A stretch of DNA of 64,000 nt from Begonia masoniana. Lineage: Eukaryota; Streptophyta; Magnoliopsida; Cucurbitales; Begoniaceae. Every line of letters starts with the position of its first letter. Position 1 is the stretch's first letter. The stretch spans positions 23,469,916 through 23,533,915 of the forward strand of contig CM039505.1 in NCBI GenBank assembly GCA_022432975.1, in the 5' to 3' direction. This document shows positions 43,827 to 54,972 of the stretch, piece after piece. Position numbers and translations under genes: made by a program. A model generated the notes under the pieces. It was given only the letters and a program-made list of their open reading frames with translations, was not told where the DNA came from and did not search any database.

Positions 43827-46704
43827 GAAGTATTTCTAGATGACCTTCCTAGTTTGCCACCAGACAGGGAAATTGAGTTTGTTGTGGATGTTTACCCTGG
43901 CGCTGAGCCTGTATCTAAGAATCCATATAGATTAGCACCAACAGAACTTAAGGAATTGAAGAAACAGTTGGAGGATCTGTTGGAGAAAGGGTTCATACGC
44001 CCTAGCTTTTCACCGTGGGGTGCACCTGTCCTTTTTGTCAAAAAGAAAGATGGATGGATCAATGCGTATGTGCATTGATTATAGAGAATTGAATAAGTTA
44101 ACAGTCAAGAACAAGTACCCTTTGTCGAGGATTGATGACTTATTTGACCAGCTTAAGGATGCAAGAGTTTTCTCTAAGATTGACCTTAGATTCGGTTATT
44201 ACCAGCTGAAGGTTAAATCTGAAGATATTCCAAAGACTGCCTTTCGCACAAGGTATGGAAATTATGAGTTTTTGGTTATGTCTTTTGGTTTGACAAATGC
44301 ATCAGCAGCCTTCATGGATCTTATGAATAGGGTGTTTCGCGAGTATTTGGACAAGTTTGTCATTGTATTCATAGATGACATTCTAATCTATTCTAGAACT
44401 AAAGAGGAGCATGCAGGACACTTAAACTTGGTATTAGGATCACTGAGGTAGCACTAACTTTATGCCAAATTTTCTAAGTGTGAGTTTTGGTTGGACAGAG
44501 TTCACTTTCTTGGTCACGTGATTTCTGGAGATGGAATATCTGTCGACCCAGCCAAGGTTCAAGCAGTCAAGGAGTGGCCCCAACAGAAGAATGCCACTGA
44601 TATTCGAAGTTTCCTTGGATTAGCAGGATATTATAGAAAATTTATCGAGGGATTTTCAAGGATTGCCACACCCCTTACTAGGTTAACAAGGAAAAATGTA
44701 AAGTATATGTGGACTGAGGAATGTGAGCGTAGCTTTCAGACCTTAAAACAGAAACTGACCAATGCTCTAATCTTAACCCTTCCAGTTGAAGATGGTAAAT
44801 TTAGCATTTATTGTGATGCTTCCAAAATTGGACTAGGTTGTGTGTTGATGCAAGATGGAAAGGTTATAGCTTATGCTTCTAGGCAGTTAAAATTACATGA
44901 AAAGAATTACCTTACACATGACTTAGAATTAGCTGCTGTGGTCTTCGCATTAAAGATTTGGAGGCACTATCTGAATGGACAGACTTGTGAGATATTTTCG
45001 GATCATAAAAGTCTGAAATACATTTTCACACAAAAGGAATTGAATATGAGGCAACGTAGGTGGTTAGAGTTTGTCAAAGATTATGATTTTGAGATTAAGT
45101 ACCACTCTGGCAAGGCGAATGTAGTGGCTGATGCTTTGAGTAGAGTGACTCCTTCAGTCTCTACTTTGACTTTAGAGATACCGATAGCTTTAGAGACAGA
45201 ATTCCAAAGATTCAACCTGAAAGCTGTGTCTAGTATGACAGCCATACTTTCGACCATATCCTTGAGGCCTACTATTTTGGAGAGAATAAAGGAAGTTCAA
45301 ATGAATGACACTGAATGCAATAGGTATAAGTTGTGCATGGATTCTACTGACAAGTCAGAGTTCAACTGCTCAATTGATGGAATTCTCAAGTTTCGAAATA
45401 GATGGTTTATTCCGGCTGATACTGAACTTAGAAGGGAAATCCTATCTGAGGCACATTCCTCTAGACTCTCTGTTCATCCTGGGGGTATGAAAATGTACAG
45501 AGATCTCAAGCAGCATTATTGGTGGCCAGGTATGAAAAGAAGTGTGGCGGAGTATGTGGAGTCCTGTCTGATCTGCCAGCAAGTCAAAGCTGAACATCAG
45601 AGGCCTGCTGGAACATTACAACCTTTACCAGTTCCCGAATGGAAATGGGAACAAATAACGATGGATTTTGTTATAGGATTACCTAGAACAGCAAAGGGTC
45701 ACGATGCAATTTGGGTAATAGTTGATCGTTTAACCAAATCTGCTTACTTTCAGCCAATGAAGATAACATACTCGATGGATCAACTGGATGAGTTGTATGT
45801 GCACGAAGTTGTTAGACTGCATGGAGTTCCAAGCATTATAGTTTCAGACCGAGACTCTAGATTTACATCTAAGTTTTGGAAAAGTTTGCACAAGGCTATG
45901 GGAACACAGCTTAGTTTTAGCACAGCTTTCCACCCTCAAACAGATGGACAATCCGAAAGAACCATTCAAACATTAGAGGATATGCTCCGTGCATGTGTCT
46001 TAGACTTTCAAGGTTCATGTAGCAAATACTTGTCCTTGATTGAATTTTCTTATAACAAAAGTTTTCAGGCAACAATAGGCATGGCACCATACGAGGCACT
46101 GTATGGACGAAAGTGTAGATCTCCATTGTATTGGGATGAAGTTGGAGAAGCCCGATTGATTGGTCCTGATATCGTACAGCAAACAGTGGAGAAAATTGCT
46201 CTTATCCGACAAAGAATCTTGACAGCTCAAAGCCGGCAGAAAAGCTATGCAGACAAAAGGCGAAGAGAACTGGAATTTGAAGTAGGTAATGAAGTTTTCC
46301 TTAAGGTGTCACCTTTCAAAGGAGTAGTGAGATTTGGGAAGAGAGAAAAGTTGAACCCCAGATTTATTGGACCATTCACTATTCTGAAGAGAGTTGGGAG
46401 AGCAGCCTATCAGTTGCAGCTACCGGCGTCTATGGATGGGATACACAGTGTGTTCCATGTTTCTATGTTGAAGAAATGCATAAGGGATCCATATCGAATC
46501 GTGGAACAGCAAGACCTTGAGATTCATCCTACCCTTGCCTATGAAGAGAAACCAGTAAAGATCTTAGATCATGCAGTGAAGGTATTGCGCAACAAAGAGG
46601 TTCCACTAGTGAAAGTCTTGTGGCACAACCAGAATATTGAGGAAACAACTTGGGAACGCCAGCAAGACATGATGGACCAACATCCAGAGTTATTCAGGTA
46701 CTGA
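43827..46704 (+). pseudogene. Element D pol, 5'-truncated, RT to chromodomain
   Basis: It starts abruptly in the protease-RT linker ([14 protein letters not shown]). RT runs through [14 protein letters not shown] and [11 protein letters not shown] four-base tandem duplication (GATGGATG near 44050) shifts frame, and TAG and TAA lie at 44449-44457. From 44491 a 737-codon frame is intact: the end of RT, RNase H ([21 protein letters not shown]), integrase ([37 protein letters not shown]) and a chromodomain with [11 protein letters not shown], stop at 46704. An ordinary polypurine tract and 3' LTR follow. Gag, protease and the 5' LTR are absent; the left neighbour is element C in the opposite direction. 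Confidence 0.93.
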
Positions 46705-46726
46705 ATTTTGAGGACAAAATTCTTTT

Positions 46727-46738
46727 AAGGAGGGTAGA
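46727..46738 (+). other. Polypurine tract of element D
   Basis: AAGGAGGGTAGA immediately precedes the LTR start at 46740, where plus-strand DNA synthesis would be primed. Element E has AAGGAGGGGTGGA in the same place on the minus strand (57821-57833). Confidence 0.8.
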
Positions 46739-46739
46739 T

Positions 46740-48783
46740 TGTAACACCCAGTTCTATCGAACCAGCTCTTGTATTATTAATGGAATACACTTTATTAGTC
46801 AATAATTTAAGTAGGGTTATTGAATGATTAGACTAAACAAGGGCATTAGAGTAAATTACATTTTTAAAAGTGGATAACGTATTTAAGGAAAGAGGGATTG
46901 GGTTTAATGCACTGTAGCCGCTACCATTTCATACCTTTCTTTTCGGGTTTTCAGCTCAAGCAGCCGAGCTCTCTACGCGATTTTCCTCACCCGATTCTTC
47001 TTCGACTTAGGTAAGTTTTCCTCATTTCTCTTATGATATAGTGGTTAAATACCTGAAGGAGTACAATGTGAGGATTTTGAGGATACTGAGATTGAGTGTA
47101 GATTCGAGTTTTAGCAATAAAGGGGGAATGCTCGGGTAGTAGAGTTTCTAACTGAATTCCTCAAACCACTGTTTAATTCTTGGTGAGGTTTAGTGAAGTT
47201 TTGATTTATATTCTGTTATGAACTTAGGTGAGCAGATTTCCGAAGTAGCTAGCGACCAGACAATTTCCAGAAGCCAGGTAAGTAAAGTATGCATGAGCCT
47301 TCGGGTCACAAAACAGTAGGGTTATGTATCTGTGAATGATTTTTGTATGTCATGCATCATGTTTTTGAAAAATTACGAAAATGAATTTCCATGTAAGGAA
47401 GGTAAGGCATGAACTGAATGTGACAGACAAACTATTAAGGGAACTAATCCACCCCTTAACTTATGAAGGGATTTATAACATTGGGAGGATTGATCCCACT
47501 CCCAAGGGAACTGAGGGATCAGATCAGCTATTAAGGGAATTCATCCGCCCCTCAATCGAGTAGAGGATGTATAACATTGGGAAAATTGATCAACTTCCCA
47601 AGGGAACCGAGGGATCAGATCAGCTTATGAATGAATGTGAATGCAACTGAGATGAGAAAGTAGAAATTGCATGTTTAGGAATTTATGTTTCAGCATTTCA
47701 TTTCATTACTGCTTTACTTACTTAGCATTAGGCTAATAGATGAGTTTTGTGATGTAGGTGTTGAGGATACTGCAGGATATTTTCCTGAGTGCACAGATGA
47801 TTAGACATGGTTGGACGAGTGCATTCATGTTTCGGCCTGGTAAATTGATGAGGCGGTTTAACTGATGTCTGTTGGTGTGAAGGTTTAGTTGACAATGTTT
47901 CAATTTAAGTATGTTGAGTTTTCATGACAGTAGTGGTTTTTAATATTTTGAATACGTTTTGAGATTTTTTCTGATAGTAGTATTCTGTTGGGATTTGATG
48001 TTGGTACTTACTGGATTTTGAGTAATGCTTGGGTTTGAATTGTTTCTGAATGATTTTCAGTGGAGCAAGTAAATTCCTTTCTGTAGTTAGAGTTGTGTTT
48101 GTATAGCAAGGAGTAGTTAAAATGTTGCTCTGTGGTCTATCGGAAGATGTCTTCATAAAAGCCATCGGATGATGTAGGTTTAATTCTATCGGAAGATGTA
48201 GATTTTGCACTACCGGTATGAGTGGGTATTATGTTTTTGTCGTTTAGTGATCGGTATATGCAGTTTATTCTATCGGAAGAAGGAAATGAGAGATTTTTGT
48301 TGTTTTTCCGTCGGTAGATACGAGTAGCAAAACTTGTCGTTTTGCGATCGGTTGATGTTGGATAATTGATTTATCCGGCTGACGTCATCGGTAGATGTAG
48401 TCCACCAAGAGATATCTTTTGTTCCCAACTCTTCTGGTCCACGTCATCGGCAGAAGCCTTCTATTTGCTGTTTTTGCTTCTTCCGTTGACTTTATCCATC
48501 GGCAGATGCGTTTGACTTCTACGACTTCCCAAGTGTTTCACAATTTAAACCTCTATTTCTTTAGCCGTTTGTCTCTTACATTTCAAACAATGTTCATAGT
48601 TTTGTTTAACTCTATTGTTGTCTAAAAGATTTCCGCTGCAAGTTTTAAATGTTTTGAGACTTTAGCTTATGTCAAATGTTAAATGTTGAGCAAAGTTTAA
48701 AAAAAAATAATACAGTTGAGATTTCTTAGTCATGTACGAACTTTTGTGTAACGAACCGGGTTCAGATAACTCAGGGCGTTACA
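46740..48783 (+). mobile_element. Element D 3' LTR
   Basis: TGTAACACCCAGTTC to ACTCAGGGCGTTACA, 2044 bp. It has a GTATTTAAGG promoter-like word near 46878, CACTGTAGCCGC at 46911, the candidate intron at 47278-47757, and scattered CATCGG and GACGTCATCGGTAGATG words at 48140-48510. The five bases after it are GACAT; their partner was lost with the 5' half of the element. Confidence 0.95.
47278..47757 (+). other. Candidate leader intron, element D LTR
   Basis: GCCAG|GTAAGT to TGATGTAG|GTGTTG, 480 bases. Stem TTAGC-ATTAG-GCTAA at 47722-47736; its 3' arm contains CTAAT, a good plant branch-point word, 21 bases before the AG. A second donor-like TTAG|GTAAGT lies upstream at about 47009. Confidence 0.55.
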
Positions 48784-51418
48784 GACATTGCACATCGGCC
48801 ATGTGATGGCCGATGAGGTGGCCGAATAAAGCTCCTCTTCTAGGACCTTCTTCAGCCTTTTCTTTACCAAATCCAAGTTGCACCTTAAGAGTAGTATTTA
48901 AGCTTTCTTTTCATCTTGTAACCCTAACTTTTGTTGAATGAAAATAGAGGTTTTACCACTGCAAAATTCATGAGCCTTCTAGGTCTCAAAAGTGATCCTT
49001 CCTCAGTGTGTCACATCCGAGCAAGATTGCTCGTAATTGTTCACCAAGTTTGAGGTTACTTGGTGACTCTTACAAACACCCTCTTTCTCTAGCAAAACTA
49101 GGGGTTAGAACCTTAAGAAAGGGGTGGAAAACCTGCCACTTTGTGTGAGTTTTCCTTCACTTGTGGAGGTAGCTTTGTAGGAGGTGCAGATCTGCCACCA
49201 TCTCGGACCAGCAGTTGTTGTCTTGCCACAACTCACTCTTCCTTTCATAACTTGCTCTAAACATTTAAGGGCCTTCCCCTCACACGTCTAGTAAGGTTGT
49301 ATTAAAATTTCAGCTTATTTGGTTTAGCGAATTTTAAGTTATGCATTTTTGAATCCAGACAATATTATGCCGGACTCTGTGTTTGTTACGTATCTTTTTG
49401 TCCACAACGAATTTAGGATTGAAATTTTGTGAGTATTTCATTTGTAATTTTATCAAGATACTGTGAAAGTTTTAGCTTGTTTAGAGTCTCCTAGAAAAAG
49501 AAGTAAATTCTGTAAGTTAGTCAATTTTTGGATCTGTTTTGGTTGCACAGATTGTTTGCTTGGTGTTTATTGTTGTTTCCGTTTGTTCCCTAACCTCAAG
49601 CGCAGCACAACCAAAGGCTTGGAGGAAAATGGAGGTTGGAGGCTTAAATAGAGGGTACAATAATTGGGTTCTAGTTTTAGAAGAAGAGGAGAAGAAAATA
49701 GCCGTTGTCAAAATATAGCCGTTGGGTGTACGGCGCCTCTGCCATGAAAGCACGCGTCTCGGCACTTGTTCTGTGTGCGCCCAAGTGTGCGTGCCACTCG
49801 TGATGGCTACGTCCCATGTGCGCCTAATGATGTTCTTCCACGCACGCTAATTCTCGGTTGCTGCTCACTTGGTCCTTTCTGCGCGCGCATGCTGCTGCCC
49901 GGGTGACTTCGCTAGCGGGTGCATGATGTTTCCTTGCGCGCCCACTCTACCTCGATCACGCCCTCCCGTGCGCGTGTCCACCTGTTGTTCTTGGTGCCCT
50001 CTCCCTCTTCTGCGCACGCCTGCCTTGGCAAATTCTTCCTTATGCGCACCCATTTCTTCAAGCTGTGTGTGCAAATCCTGATCATGACTCCTTTCTTGAG
50101 CAACCCATCTTCACTCAAAAACCAATACAAAATGCAAGCATGCTAATATGCCCCGACCCGATCCATTGAGCACAAGCCAAGGTAAGTATTTTAACTCTTA
50201 TGTCTTTAATGGGCTTGTGGAATTTTGTAGGTGAAAAAGAACTTCTCAAGGCTTAGAAAGAAATCAATGAAGAAGGAATTTGTTTTCCTTTATTTCAAAT
50301 TATGTAACCAAGCTTTGTATTTAATTTGAATATTTTAGGAAATTTTAGTTTCATTTAAAACTTTGTTAATTGGCAAACTTTAGCCTTGTTTCTTTTAGAA
50401 TGTATGTTTGTAATAGTCTTCCAAAGGGCTTTAAAAGGTTAAAGGTAAGGAGCAAGAAACTATTTTTCTTTGAGGCATTTCATCAAACAGCTGGCGCACA
50501 TCAGCATACAAAGCAGCGCCAGCGCGCAGTGCGCGCGTAGGGAGATTACCAGCAGCCTTGGTTCACCCGACCGATCTGGTTCGCTCAACCCGGGTCACTC
50601 CAATGGCTACCTCCAACGGCAGAGTTCTTCCAACGGTCATCTACAACGTTATTCAACCTTCTTCTCTAGAACGCCCAATCTTCTTCCTGCTTATTTAAGC
50701 TTCTACTGTAGCTTTGTAATCAGTTTAGCTAATTGATCAATATTTCGAAAAGAGAAGATTGTTCTTCTAAAGTAATTACCTTCGTGGTGCAAAGCACAGA
50801 GCCATCGGTGATAGAATCACCAAGGAGCTGAGGCTCCATTGTTCCCCAAGTCAAGGATGCTTGGAGGAGCTCTTAAGCCAGCTTCCTCTTCTCTCTCTAT
50901 CAAGTGGGAACAAAGAGGAAGGTGGGCTAAATCCTTCTCGTCCGTTGTGAGCTTCTTCGCTGGCAACGAAGAAATTCTTCACCCAAAACACAGAGTCGTT
51001 TCTGGGTCAGCTGTGGGCGTTCATCATCACCCTCCATCATTTTCGCACCATTCTGAACAACACCCACATCACAGAACCGTTTCTTGCATCTCAATTCTGC
51101 ACGCTTTTTTTCTCTGTTTTCAGCTGTTTTTTTCACTGTTTTCCTTGCTATTTTTCTACTAATGTTTTAGGTGTTCCCTCTTCATCATTCCACCACCATC
51201 ATCTAGCGTTTCCGCCTCTTAGTCCCCATCACATGCCATAAACAAAAGGCTAATGTTTTGCCTTACAAAAATGTCTAGATAATAAAACGGACAAAATTAG
51301 TTACAATTATTTGACTTAGGGAAGCAAATTCCCCCTTCAAGCTACCAAAATTGTCTTTGCCTGCAAAACTAACAAACATGTTAGATAAAAGACTAGAGAG
51401 ATTATATACCTGAGTTTG
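48784..51418. repeat. Unclassified LTR-like relics
   Basis: No coding domain is seen in 2.6 kb. Two promoter-like blocks (AGTATTTAAGCTTTC near 48893 and GCTTATTTAAGCTTCT near 50690) are each followed by gene-like leader text, so these are probably LTR or UTR pieces of one or two gypsy elements, perhaps the CRM-like type at the window start. A segment at 49690-50060 is rich in CpG, with TGCGCGC-like words every 30-55 bases. ORFs of 60-107 codons here show no known domain. Confidence 0.5.
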
Positions 51419-51689
51419 TGTAACGACCCTAACACTGTACCCGTATTTCCCGTACTATATTTTTTTTTTGTTTTTAATCCCATAATTAAATACTTTAAAT
51501 AAACTCTATGTGGAAACTAAGTCAGAATTGAAATCGTTAGCGTTGTTTGTCAACCGTTTAAAACCAAACTTAAAACAATTAAAATAAAACTATTTAAAAC
51601 AATTAAAACTATTAAATAAAGTTAATTTAGAAACTATTTACAAGTAAAACAAAGGGGAGGGCAGAATTGGCATTCTGCCGAAAAAGGGA

Positions 51690-51905
51690 AGCAGCGACCA
51701 ATCGCTGCATATTGCACCGCTCAATCGCTGCATATTGCAGCGACTGATCGCTGCATAATGCAGCGACTGATCGCTGCATAATGCAGCGACTGATCGCTGC
51801 AATGTGCAGCGCTCGATCGCTGCATAATGCAGCGACTGATCGCTGCAATGTGCAGCGCTCGATCGCTGCATAATGCAGCGACTGATCGCTGCATTAAGGC
51901 GCCCA
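51690..51905. repeat. Palindromic ATCGCTGCATAATGCAGCG array
   Basis: About eight tandem units of roughly 28 bases alternate GATCGCTGCATAATGCAGCG and GATCGCTGCAATGTGCAGCG. Each unit is itself an inverted repeat (CGCTGCA...TGCAGCG), so the array can form a row of hairpins on either strand. Open minus frames of about 75 codons are by-products. Confidence 0.93.
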
Positions 51906-52400
51906 GTCGCCTTTGCTTCTCTATAAAATGCTCTCTGGAATTCCAGAGAGCAAACACTTAATTAACACTCTCTGGAATTCGATTCCAGAGAGCAAACCTC
52001 CCATGCCTAACACCAGTTATCAACAATAACTACAATCAACTTATAACTTAAACTCAACCAACTTATAGCGGACTTTGCGAAATCCAACTGCGTGGATAGC
52101 TCTAAAAACCGAGCATATCCGTAACAATCCTAAAACTATTCAAAATATTTTCATAACATTTAACCAAAAACATTTGAAACATCAAACGTATTATCTAGCC
52201 CCCTAACCAGAACCAAGCATCCTAAAATGTTCTATACAACTATCAGTCCAAAACATCCTAAAAACCCCAAAATCTATACATACGTCCCCACGGGTCGGTT
52301 GAGCATCGACTGCGCAACACACCACCGCATGCCATCCTCCGTCAACTGCGTCACTCCTCAGGTGGAGGGATCTCGTCCTCACCTGTCTCCTCGTAATCAC

Positions 52401-53020
52401 CTACACCATACAAACATCTATGAGATAAAAATCTCAGTAAGCTCTAGTAAATGCAGATGCGTATTTCATTCAGAAAACATGCAGATAACAGATTCAGATT
52501 AAGATTCAGATTCATTACGTCGCAGATAGATTGTCATCGAGGTCTAAACCCACCTCGCCGTGACCAGATAACAGATTATGTAGATTCTATTGGTTCATTT
52601 TACTTTTTAATTAGGTCGCAGACAGAATGTCACCGAGGTCTAAACCACCTCGCCGTGACCAGATAACAGATTACGTAGATTCATTTCGTTCGTTGGTTCA
52701 TTTTACTTTTTAATTAGGTCGCAGACAGAATGTCACCGAGGCTAAACCACCTCGCCGTGACCAGATAACAGATTACGTAGATTCATTTCATTCTCTTGAA
52801 CATATGCTTTAACAGATGAAATGCATGAGCAGTCAAGTGCATAAAGTAAACAACAAACATGTGTACCATCAAGACTATAAATTCATAACCTATAACCTAT
52901 AAAACAACTAAACCTGTCTACCCAACCGAAGTAAATAAACATATGCATCTCCAAAACTTCTCGAGACGACTTCGATGTACGGTGTAGGCCAATCGGCCAG
53001 AGAAGATCACGAGAACTTAC
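52401..53020 (-). other. Candidate leader intron, solo LTR 51419
   Basis: Sense ACGAG|GTAAGT to GGTGTAG|GTGATT, 620 bases. Stem TGAGAT-AAAA-ATCTCA at 52421-52436 (plus strand) has six pairs; it differs in sequence from the A-family stem but pairs fully. Confidence 0.5.
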
Positions 53021-54003
53021 CTCGTGTCCAAAGCAGCTCAAGCTCCGTCCACGAGCGTTGTTTGTCTGAAGCAAAATACAATATCGACGTTAAAACGAGT
53101 TTAAGCTATCGATCGTCCAAATTTACAAAAATCTTAACTAAGGAGACTTTCTAAAGTTTTAATCCAATTCATTGAGCTATTTTTTCGAGCAATTTATGCC
53201 CGGCACCTAAATTTTCAATTTACGAGTTTTTCCTCAAAATCTCGAAAATTCCTAATTTTTAACTTTTTCACAAATCGGTTTAAATTCGTCCAATAACGTT
53301 CAATACGTTCAATATATACTTTATTACGGCAAACCTATTAATTACAAAACCTAAATCGCGTTTTCAACAAAAACCTAACGATAAACTTCGTGGAAATGGA
53401 AAACTAATGCTCTAGAACCATAGATTCATACCTAGGGTTGTGAGAGGAGGAGGAAACACGGAGGAAACGAGACGAACGGAGCGCGAATCGGAGGTCGGAG
53501 GAGGAAAATCGTCGGCGGTCGAGGGAGAGAAAATGCTCTCTGTTTTCGTCGCGCAAGAAGAGAAAAGAAGAAGTGAGGGAGAGAAATAGATTTTTGGTTA
53601 ATTTATAATATTGGTTTGAAAAACTACTAAAATGCCCTTCTTTGATTTTTATATTGATTTCGTCCTTCGTTTCGTTAATCGGCTAGTGATTCGGGTTCTC
53701 TAAATTTCCTTATTTCACCAATATGTCCAACTTATTATTTTGGATTTAACAAAACTGTCTGTTCGCAAATCTGACATTGTTTACTATTTTTACTAAAACG
53801 ACCCTTTATATTACGAGAAATGTAATTACTCGGAATATAACTTTATTACTCCGAAAAATCCCGTAAATTCCTTAAAATTCTTATTAATCACTAAGATCGT
53901 ATTAAAGCTTTCTTTTTGTAAAACGGACTTGATTTGACATATTTACAAAAATGTCATGTATATTAAAATATTAATATCCCGAAAAGTCGGGTATTACAGT
54001 TTG

Positions 54004-54330
54004 AGCATGAGCCACTGGCCTCTGAGGCGTATCATCCTCCCCGATTGAGTGAGAATTTGTCCTCAAATCCAAGGGTTTGCCAGCCTCGATGTCATCTTGA
54101 CGGTTAGGATTTTCTCTCACGTGGGCGTTATCCTTCTTACCTATAAAATAGACATGAAAGTTAGAAAGAAGGCTCAACGATGGATTTGGACGAGATTAGT
54201 CAATGCCTTTCCTAGGCATATCATCCTCTCTGGGTAATTGAGGATTTGACCTCAAATCTGGCGGGGTACTCTTTTGTACTCCTTCTACCTTCTTAGGATA
54301 AAAAAGGAAAGGTGATCAAACGATTTTCTT
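54004..54330 (-). pseudogene. Gypsy pol C-terminal tail fragment
   Basis: The minus strand reads KPLDLRTNSHSIGEDD close to the GTTTG duplication, and a second similar PDLRSNPQLPREDD about 200 bases upstream in sense. Both resemble the SLDLRSNPQPPGGDD tail of the CRM-like pol at 1-1897, so this is the tail of a related element with the motif duplicated. It hosts the solo LTR 51419. Confidence 0.55.
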
Positions 54331-54332
54331 GA

Positions 54333-54968
54333 TTATTGAGGCCCACAAAAAATATAAACATTTAAAAGATTAGGCCATGGGTTTAGCCGAGGATGATGGT
54401 TCGCTTGGTTATGCTTAGGCAAGAGTAAGGAAGTCCAGATATCCTTGGACTTAAAAAAGGTGGGCTCTACTTCTCCTTCTTTGAACCTCCAAAATTTTTG
54501 ATGAAGTAGAGTCTTTACAGAATTCAAATTAAACTTGGATAAATCCTCCCAAACAAAATTTTTTTCCCAAGTTAAAAACATCACCTTTGAGTTAAGGTCA
54601 ATCGAAACCTCCCTTAACTCGATGCTTGAAATCAATGCACCTTTATCCCGCTCTTTCTCCTTAGTTCGATGATAGAATTCTTGGTGCCAAAATGATGAAG
54701 CGATTTTAGTTGGCAAACCATTGATTTGGGGTTTGAAGGCATTAGAAAGCTCATTAAGTGTGGTTCTCCTATAATTACTCCTAGGTTTACTAAGGACACT
54801 AGTAATGACAACTTGGGGATCTAAGGCAAAAACTACCTCATTCTTGTATTGCCTCACTAAATGGTTTAAGGTTGAGTGAAGGCTATGATCCTTATTAGAA
54901 TTGAGAGAATAAGTTTGGCCAATGATCATGTGACCAATACCATTAATACTTTCTCCTTGAAAGTCCAT
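54333..54968 (-). CDS. Unrecognised 211-codon ORF
   Basis: An open frame of 211 codons starts MDFQGESINGIGHMIIG and ends NVYIFCGPQ. It is basic, with no zinc knuckle, protease, RT or integrase motif, no signal peptide and no evident membrane segment. It includes NEWHQEFY-like aromatic patches such as SSFWHQEFYHRTKE and FVWEDLSKFNL. It lies upstream, in sense, of the gypsy tail at 54004-54330 and is preceded by another short ORF (54973-55161). It may be an extra frame of that retrotransposon or captured host sequence. It is the longest unexplained frame outside repeats. Whether it is expressed is unknown. Confidence 0.4.
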   Translation of the reverse strand: MDFQGESINGIGHMIIGQTYSLNSNKDHSLHSTLNHLVRQYKNEVVFALDPQVVITSVLSKPRSNYRRTTLNELSNAFKPQINGLPTKIASSFWHQEFYHRTKEKERDKGALISSIELREVSIDLNSKVMFLTWEKNFVWEDLSKFNLNSVKTLLHQKFWRFKEGEVEPTFFKSKDIWTSLLLPKHNQANHHPRLNPWPNLLNVYIFCGPQ

Positions 54969-54972
54969 TTTT

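Larger units (their letters stand above)
51419..53998 (-). mobile_element. Solo LTR of the A/G family
   Basis: TGTAACGACCCTAAC to GTCGGGTATTACA, 2580 bp, with perfect GTTTG duplications (51414-51418 and 53999-54003). It is homologous to 17228-19727 and 11812-14119. It has the GCAGCGACTGATCGCTGC array at 51690-51905, a GCTCTCTGGAATTCCAGAGAGC palindrome near 51930, three copies of a TAGGTCGCAGACAGAATGTC block at 52510-52770, and the candidate intron at 52401-53020. Confidence 0.95.

Noticed and set aside
50839..51162. 107-codon plus ORF
   Set aside because: Histidine-rich then phenylalanine-rich, no domain, lies in leader-like LTR text after a TATTTAAG promoter word.
54333..54968. Movement-protein or capsid gene of an endogenous plant virus
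   Set aside because: I considered it because the frame is unexplained, but no diagnostic motif is visible and the neighbours are gypsy tails; left as unrecognised.
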